Shown: positions 23,560 through 28,117 of the stretch, one piece after another
Numbering within the stretch: position 1 is the first letter of the stretch
Layout: every line of letters starts with the position of its first letter
Assembly: GCA_937958315.1 (NCBI GenBank)
Contig: CALFGH010000268.1
Span: 1 to 28,117 of the forward strand
Direction of reading: 5' to 3'
DNA: 28,117 nt
Origin: an uncultured Collinsella sp.
GTDB lineage: Bacteria > Actinomycetota > Coriobacteriia > Coriobacteriales > Coriobacteriaceae
Position numbers and translations under genes: made by a program
The notes under the pieces: generated by a model
The model's input: the letters and a program-made list of their open reading frames with translations, nothing else
What the model was told of the DNA's origin: nothing
The model's database searches: none

Positions 23560-23654
23560 TCGCTGGCGTATGCTCGACCTGGGTGGGCCGATTTGGTTCA
23601 TATGCCGTCTTCACGGGTATCATGGTGAAAGCGATTTCAATGACAGGGGTGCTC

Positions 23655-24635
23655 GTGGTAAAGATGAAAGATGTGGCCGAGCTGGCAGGCGTTTCGAGCG
23701 CCGCCGTCTCGCGCTACCTCAACGGTGGATATATCTCGGCGGACAAGGCCGAGCGCATTAAGCATGCAATCGAGCTGACCGGATACGTGCGATCCAGCCA
23801 GGCTCGCGCGCTGCGCACCGGTTCCACCAAGCTCATTGGCGTCATCGTACCTAAGATCAACTCCGAATCCGTGAGCCGCATTACCGCCGGTATTGGCCAG
23901 GTGCTCGGTCGTCGCGGGTACCAGATGCTGCTTGCCAATACTGACAACGTCCCTGATCGCGAGCTCGAATACCTCGACCTGTTCCAGAACCACCCGGTTG
24001 ACGGCATTGTGCTGGTGGCAACTATGATTACCGACGAGCACCGTCGGGCGATTGAATCGTGCCGCGTGCCCATTGTGCTGATCGGCCAGAATGTCGAGGG
24101 CGCGGCGTGCGTTTATCATGACGATTACGAGGCCGCTTTTGAGCTGGGCCATGCGCTTGCGGGTCGCGTGGACGGCAAGATCGCCTACATTGGAGTTACC
24201 GAAGAGGACCGCGCGGCCGGTTATGACCGCCGTCGCGGTTTTGAGGCCGGATTGCGCGCCGCGGGTAACCCGCTCGATGCCGCCTTGATTCGCCTGGGCT
24301 CGTTTACGCTCGACTCGGGCTATGGTGCGGCGCGTGAGCTGCTTTCCGTCGCTCCCGATGTTTCGTTTATCGCATGCGCAACCGACACCATGGCGGCGGG
24401 CGCACTGCGTGCCATCGATGAGGTTCGCGGCGTGGGCGAGGGTATACACCGCGTAAGCGGTTTTGGCGACAACGCGTTTTTGCGCGCGCTGACGGGCGGC
24501 ATTCCCACTGTGCATTATGGCTACCTGACCAGTGGCGTCGAGGCGACCAATATGCTGATCAACACGCTCGATGGCGTGGAGGGGGAGAGCGGTCTAAAGA
24601 CGCTTAAGCTCGGCCATCAGCTTATGAATGTCTAG
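23655..24635 (+). CDS. LacI-family repressor, probable sucrose regulator
   Basis: I place the start at GTG 23655 (326 residues) because AGGGG lies five bases upstream and it puts the helix-turn-helix at the N-terminus; ATG 23664 or ATG 23640 are alternatives. The DNA-binding domain reads KMKDVAELAGVSSAAVSRYLNGG, followed by the hinge region (SSQARALRTGSTKLIGVIVP). The periplasmic-binding-like sensor domain continues to the end. Two LacI-type operators (24724, 24750) lie between it and the PTS gene, so it most likely represses the sucrose genes and possibly itself. The effector is unproven; sucrose or sucrose-6-phosphate is inferred from neighbours. Confidence 0.9.
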   Translation: MVKMKDVAELAGVSSAAVSRYLNGGYISADKAERIKHAIELTGYVRSSQARALRTGSTKLIGVIVPKINSESVSRITAGIGQVLGRRGYQMLLANTDNVPDRELEYLDLFQNHPVDGIVLVATMITDEHRRAIESCRVPIVLIGQNVEGAACVYHDDYEAAFELGHALAGRVDGKIAYIGVTEEDRAAGYDRRRGFEAGLRAAGNPLDAALIRLGSFTLDSGYGAARELLSVAPDVSFIACATDTMAAGALRAIDEVRGVGEGIHRVSGFGDNAFLRALTGGIPTVHYGYLTSGVEATNMLINTLDGVEGESGLKTLKLGHQLMNV

Positions 24636-24723
24636 GCCTTTGACACGTCTGCCTGCCTCTGAGTCGTCTGTTTTTGCCTTAAAACTACCATTCGCCGGCC
24701 TATTCCTACCGTTCACCCTAAAG

Positions 24724-24737
24724 TGAAAACGATTACA
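24724..24737 (+). promoter_or_regulatory. LacI-type operator 1
   Basis: TGAAAACGATTACA is a near-palindrome centred on CG, fitting TGnAAnCGnTTnCA of LacI-family sites. It is repeated identically 26 bp downstream, upstream of the PTS gene. Confidence 0.75.
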
Positions 24738-24749
24738 GACATATGAAAC

Positions 24750-24763
24750 TGAAAACGATTACA
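24750..24763 (+). promoter_or_regulatory. LacI-type operator 2
   Basis: Second exact copy of TGAAAACGATTACA, 57 bp before the PTS start codon. Spacing of 26 bp from site 1 (about 2.5 helical turns) puts the two on roughly opposite faces of the DNA. No clear -35/-10 pair is visible between or beside them. Confidence 0.75.
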
Positions 24764-24819
24764 GTGTAAGTGTCAAAGATGGCCGGGTGCAGATGCTCCC
24801 GTTGGAGGAAAGGGAAGTC

Positions 24820-26220
24820 ATGGACTACCGCAAATCAGCCCAAGAGGTGCTCGACAACATCGGTGGCGCCGACAACGTTATTTCGGCCGCACACTGCGCC
24901 ACGCGTCTGCGCCTGGTGATTGCCGACAACGCGAAGGTCGACAAGGAGGCCCTCGAGAATATCGACGGCGCCAAGGGCGTCTTTGAGGCCCAGGGCCAGC
25001 TCCAGATTATTTTTGGTACCGGCACCGTCAACAAGGTCTACGAAGAGTTCATCGCGCTTAGCGGCGTCGAGGCTTCCACCAAGGCCGAGGTCAAGGAGGC
25101 CGCGGCGCAGCAGCAGAACATCTTTATGCGTGCCATTAAGGTGCTCGGCGACGTCTTTGTCCCCATCATCCCCGCCATCGTGGCTTCGGGCCTGCTGCTG
25201 GGCATTATGAGCGCCCTCAACTTTATGGCCTCCAACGGCTTTATCGCGCTCGACACCAATAACTTTATTTATAAGATTGCCGACCTGGTCTCGGGCACGT
25301 CTTTTGGCATTCTGCAGATCCTGATCGGTTACTCCGCCGCTAAGGCCTTTGGCGCCAACCCGTACCTGGGTGCCGTCGTCGGCGGTGCGTTTATCAACTC
25401 CTCGCTGCAGAGCGCCTACACGGTTGCCTCCGAGGGCGTGCAGACCATGGTCACCGTCATCCCCGGCGTGTACAGCTTTGAGTGGGTCGGCTATCAGGGT
25501 CATGTGATCCCCATCGTCATCGCCTGTGCCATTCTCGCCTTCCTCGAGAAGCGCCTGCACAAGATCGTTCCCGAGATGTTCGACCTCTTTGTGACTCCGC
25601 TCGTCTCGGTGTTCGTGACCGTGCTCGTGACGCTCGTTGCCGTCGGCCCCATCTTCGTCTGGGCCGAGAACGCCATCCTCGGTCTGATCCAGGCCCTGCT
25701 GACCCTGCCCTTCGGCATCGGTTCCTTTATCGTCGGCCTGTTCTATGCCCCCACGGTCGTTACCGGTATCCACCAGATGTACACCGCCATCGACCTGGGT
25801 CAGCTCGCCCAGTACGGTGTGACCTACTGGCTGCCCATCGCTAGCGCCGCCAACATCGCTCAGGGTGGCGCCGCGCTCGCCGTTGCCTTTAAGACCCGCG
25901 ATGCCAAGATTAAGGGCCTGGCGCTTCCTTCGGCTCTGTCCGCCTTCATGGGCATTACCGAGCCTGCCATCTTCGGTGTGAACCTGCGCTTCTTTAAGCC
26001 CTTCATCGCCGGTTGCATCGGCGGCGGTTGCGGTGCCCTGGTCTGCGCGCTCACCTCGCTTGCCGCTTCCGGCACCGGCGTTACCGGTATCTTCGGTATC
26101 CTGCTGTGCTTGGCCCAGCCCGTGCAGTACGCGATCATGTTTGCGGTCGCCGCGCTGGTTTCCTTTGGCGTCTCGTTTGTCCTGTACAAGGACGAGCCCA
26201 AGGCTTCCGAGCAGGCCTAA
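24820..26220 (+). CDS. scrA: PTS EIIBC, sucrose-type transporter
   Basis: ATG 24820 follows GGAGGAAAGGGAAG and gives 466 residues. The EIIB domain (1-~85) has the phosphorylated Cys26 in ISAAHCATRLRL. A linker rich in Glu/Ala/Gln leads to the EIIC domain (from about 105) with some ten membrane segments and the sugar-site motif GITEPAIFGVNLRF. It takes up and phosphorylates the sugar using phosphate from HPr via an EIIA; no EIIA domain is fused, so one must be supplied from elsewhere. The partner hydrolase downstream indicates sucrose; trehalose- or beta-glucoside-type EIIBC proteins are related. Confidence 0.9.
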   Translation: MDYRKSAQEVLDNIGGADNVISAAHCATRLRLVIADNAKVDKEALENIDGAKGVFEAQGQLQIIFGTGTVNKVYEEFIALSGVEASTKAEVKEAAAQQQNIFMRAIKVLGDVFVPIIPAIVASGLLLGIMSALNFMASNGFIALDTNNFIYKIADLVSGTSFGILQILIGYSAAKAFGANPYLGAVVGGAFINSSLQSAYTVASEGVQTMVTVIPGVYSFEWVGYQGHVIPIVIACAILAFLEKRLHKIVPEMFDLFVTPLVSVFVTVLVTLVAVGPIFVWAENAILGLIQALLTLPFGIGSFIVGLFYAPTVVTGIHQMYTAIDLGQLAQYGVTYWLPIASAANIAQGGAALAVAFKTRDAKIKGLALPSALSAFMGITEPAIFGVNLRFFKPFIAGCIGGGCGALVCALTSLAASGTGVTGIFGILLCLAQPVQYAIMFAVAALVSFGVSFVLYKDEPKASEQA

Positions 26221-26240
26221 GAGCTTTTGATTGAGGGGGT

Positions 26241-26265
26241 GCCCGCGGGTTGTATGCTCGCGGGC
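26241..26265 (+). terminator. Inter-cistronic hairpin in the sucrose operon
   Basis: GCCCGCG (26241-26247) and CGCGGGC (26259-26265) pair across an 11-nt loop, followed by GTTTGCC. With so short a T-run it would at most lower read-through from the transporter to the hydrolase gene. Confidence 0.35.
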
Positions 26266-26327
26266 GTTTGCCGTATCTGGTGCCGATCTCTGGCGCCTTG
26301 TAACTTTCGATCCGTTAGGACTTTGAT

Positions 26328-27857
26328 ATGTCTAATGCCCTTGGTCGCGATCTTGCAAAGCTGGTCGCCGCTGTTGACGCCGCCTCTGAGTGCGGTCATG
26401 GCGCGTATGGCCAGCGCTTCCATATTATGCCGCCGTCGGGTTGGCTCAACGACCCCAACGGTCTTTGCCAGGCAGATGGCGTATTTCACGCGTACTTTCA
26501 GTATGCCCCGTTTGATGTGAACGGCGGCGTCAAGATGTGGGGCCATGCGACGAGCCGTGACCTTATGACGTGGGACTACGTTGGCGCCCCGCTGCTGCCC
26601 GACGAGCCGTTCGATTGTCACGGCGTGTATTCGGGCTCCGCGCTTGCCGAAGACGGCCGCATTCGCGTGCTTTATACGGGCAACGTGAAGCTATCCGATG
26701 CGGACGGGACGTACGACTACGTCAATACCGGCCGCCGTGCCGATACCGTTTATGTGGAGAGCGCCGACGGTCAGGCCTTCGGTGCCAAGCGCGTGGTGCT
26801 GGCGTCCGAGGATTATCCCGAGGATTTGACCTGCCACGTGCGCGATCCCAAGGTGTGGCGTGACGCGGACGGGCGTTATCACATGGTGCTGGGCGCCCGT
26901 CGTCGCGTGGATGGGCCGCATGTCGAGAGCCGTTTTTGTGCGATGCACGGCGAGGGTGCCGGGCGCGATGTGGGTGAGATCCTGGTGTACGGTTCGGCGG
27001 ATATGCTGAACTGGGAGCTCGAGAGCCGTGTGTCTACGCCCAAGCGTTTCGGCTTTATGTGGGAGTGCCCGGGGTATCTTGAGCTTAAGGCCGATGACGG
27101 TGTGGCGGTGAAGTTCCTGTCCTTCTCTCCTCAGGGGCTTGAGGGCGGTCGTTGGGACCGCGGCAACGTATACGCTGCTGGCTACATGCCTGTAACGGGC
27201 GACATTACCGGTGGCAATGACGCTTATGAGCTGGGCGAGTTCCGCCTATGGGACGCCGGTTTTGACTTCTATGCTCCGCAGGAGTTCACGGCCGAGGACG
27301 GTCGCCACATTCTGGTCGGCTGGATGGGCATGCCCGATGAGCCGACCTATGGCAACGCACCCACCGTGGCGTGTGGCTGGCAGCACTGCATGACGGTGCC
27401 GCGCGAGCTTGCGGTCGGTGACGGCGGTGTGGTACTGCAGCATCCGGCGCGCGAGATTGAGCGTCATTATGCCTCGGTGCGTGTGGGGGAGGGCTCGTTG
27501 GAGGTTGCCGGCGATACCTGCTTTGACGTTATTTCTAGCGGTATCGACGGCGCATTTACCGCGACCGTTGATGGCGAGCTGAAGCTGGCGTTTGTGCCCG
27601 CCGAGGGCGAGCTGCCCGCGCGCTTTGAGATGCGATTTACCGATGAGGGTCGCGCTTCTGCCGGCTGCGGTCGCACCGTGCGTTGGGAGCCCGTCGAGGA
27701 GGTTCGTAACGTGCGCATTGTCGGCGATGTCTCGTCGGTCGAGGTGTTTGTGAACGATGGCGCGCTCGCGTTTTCGACGCGCATCTATCCTGAGGCCTAT
27801 GGCGTGACCGTTGACGCCCCGGATGCGAGCGTGACCTATCACACGCTCAAGATCTAG
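26328..27857 (+). CDS. scrB: GH32 sucrose-6-phosphate hydrolase
   Basis: This 509-residue enzyme starts at ATG 26328, with AGGA about ten bases upstream. The GH32 motifs are complete: WLNDPNG at 39-45 (nucleophile Asp42), RDP at 172-174 (transition-state stabiliser Asp173) and MWECPGY with acid/base Glu246. The C-terminal beta-sandwich ends EVFVNDGALAFSTRIYPE. There is no signal peptide, so it is cytosolic and splits sucrose-6-phosphate from the PTS into glucose-6-phosphate and fructose. It lies about 107 bp after the PTS gene, same strand, and is the last gene before the strong terminator. Confidence 0.93.
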   Translation: MSNALGRDLAKLVAAVDAASECGHGAYGQRFHIMPPSGWLNDPNGLCQADGVFHAYFQYAPFDVNGGVKMWGHATSRDLMTWDYVGAPLLPDEPFDCHGVYSGSALAEDGRIRVLYTGNVKLSDADGTYDYVNTGRRADTVYVESADGQAFGAKRVVLASEDYPEDLTCHVRDPKVWRDADGRYHMVLGARRRVDGPHVESRFCAMHGEGAGRDVGEILVYGSADMLNWELESRVSTPKRFGFMWECPGYLELKADDGVAVKFLSFSPQGLEGGRWDRGNVYAAGYMPVTGDITGGNDAYELGEFRLWDAGFDFYAPQEFTAEDGRHILVGWMGMPDEPTYGNAPTVACGWQHCMTVPRELAVGDGGVVLQHPAREIERHYASVRVGEGSLEVAGDTCFDVISSGIDGAFTATVDGELKLAFVPAEGELPARFEMRFTDEGRASAGCGRTVRWEPVEEVRNVRIVGDVSSVEVFVNDGALAFSTRIYPEAYGVTVDAPDASVTYHTLKI

Positions 27858-27895
27858 GCGATTCGTCGCATATCGGCGCTATACTGCAGCCGTTG

Positions 27896-27936
27896 CCCAC
27901 GATGCGGGGAACACCCGCATCGTGGGTTTTTGTTTT
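27896..27936 (+). terminator. Strong Rho-independent terminator of the sucrose genes
   Basis: CCCACGATGCGGG (27896-27908) pairs perfectly with CCCGCATCGTGGG (27914-27926) around GAACA, followed by TTTTTGTTTT. It lies 38 bp after the hydrolase stop. Confidence 0.93.
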
Positions 27937-27952
27937 GAAGGGACGGTGCCGT

Positions 27953-28117
27953 GTGGATGTGCAGCAGCTAGAAGAGACTTGGGCTTTGAGGGCCGGCGCG
28001 CGTGAGGCGCGGTTGCTTGCGGCCCCGCATGTGCCGGCAGCGCTGTCGCAGCTGGGGATCGTGCGTCCTGGTGACCGCCTGGTTTCCTTCGCGGATGACT
28101 TTGCCGATGCGTTTGCG
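27953..28117 (+). CDS. 5' part of an unidentified gene (cut by window end)
   Basis: GTG 27953, with AAGGGA nine bases upstream, opens a frame that stays open to the window end (55 residues). It reads MDVQQLEETWALRAGAREARLL, then VPAALSQLGIVRPGDRLVSFADDF (given in pieces). The segment is soluble and Ala/Arg-rich. I do not recognise the family from this much. It starts just after the terminator, so it has its own transcript. Confidence 0.7.
   Translation, partial: MDVQQLEETWALRAGAREARLLAAPHVPAALSQLGIVRPGDRLVSFADDFADAFA

Noticed and set aside
27880..27885. TATACT as a -10 box for the last gene
   Set aside because: No -35 at suitable distance, and it lies before the strong terminator at 27896, which would stop the transcript.
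1..28117. CRISPR arrays, tRNA and rRNA genes, integrase or transposase genes, att sites
   Set aside because: None seen: no regularly spaced direct repeats, no cloverleaf-like segment, and no recombinase motifs in any credible frame, despite the island-like left half.

Overview
The window looks like a chromosome segment of a Coriobacteriia gut actinobacterium, most likely Collinsella or a close relative. The basis is the GC-rich codon use of the right-hand half, a surface protein of the 'GBS Bsp-like repeat' type, and a sucrose PTS operon. Genus assignment is inference from gene style, not a search. No rRNA, tRNA or CRISPR array was seen.

Left part (1-12.3 kb) is an accessory, defence-rich region with many AT-richer genes. 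It opens with two gene remnants that face a truncated surface-protein gene (1-831). Next come two genes of unknown function on the minus strand (1021-1692, 1924-2637) and a two-gene CBASS-like module: a SLATT two-TM effector and a cGAS/DncV-like nucleotidyltransferase with an AGS-C sensor (2708-4593). Then comes a retron: a non-coding RNA with a1/a2 repeats, two msr stem-loops and a long msd hairpin (5472-5639), a nucleoside-deoxyribosyltransferase-like effector resembling that of Ec86/St85 (5660-6667), and a reverse transcriptase (6636-7591). The RT reading frame is broken by a one-base shift just before its VTG-type motif. Further right are a minus-strand gene with a possible HEPN motif, a DUF2188 gene, and an RloA/RloB (AbiL-like) ATPase-TOPRIM pair (10088-11975). 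Several short palindromic elements of two sequence types, plus a decayed fragment of a paralogue of the 1021-1692 gene, lie between these modules, as expected of a recombination-prone island.

Middle part (12.3-23.4 kb) is a tightly packed eight-gene operon. pelD, pelE, the pelA deacetylase part, pelF and pelG match a Gram-positive Pel exopolysaccharide locus; most junctions are ATGA/TTGA overlaps. PelD keeps an RxxD c-di-GMP I-site next to a degenerate GGDEF. The operon continues without a gap into a CotH-kinase lipoprotein, a VTC-domain protein and a DUF4956 membrane protein, suggesting a surface-modification or polyphosphate-like function tied to Pel production.

Right part (23.6-28.1 kb) is a sucrose cassette: a LacI-family regulator, two LacI-type operators, a PTS EIIBC and a GH32 sucrose-6-phosphate hydrolase, closed by a strong terminator. 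A new gene begins at the right edge and is cut by the window end.
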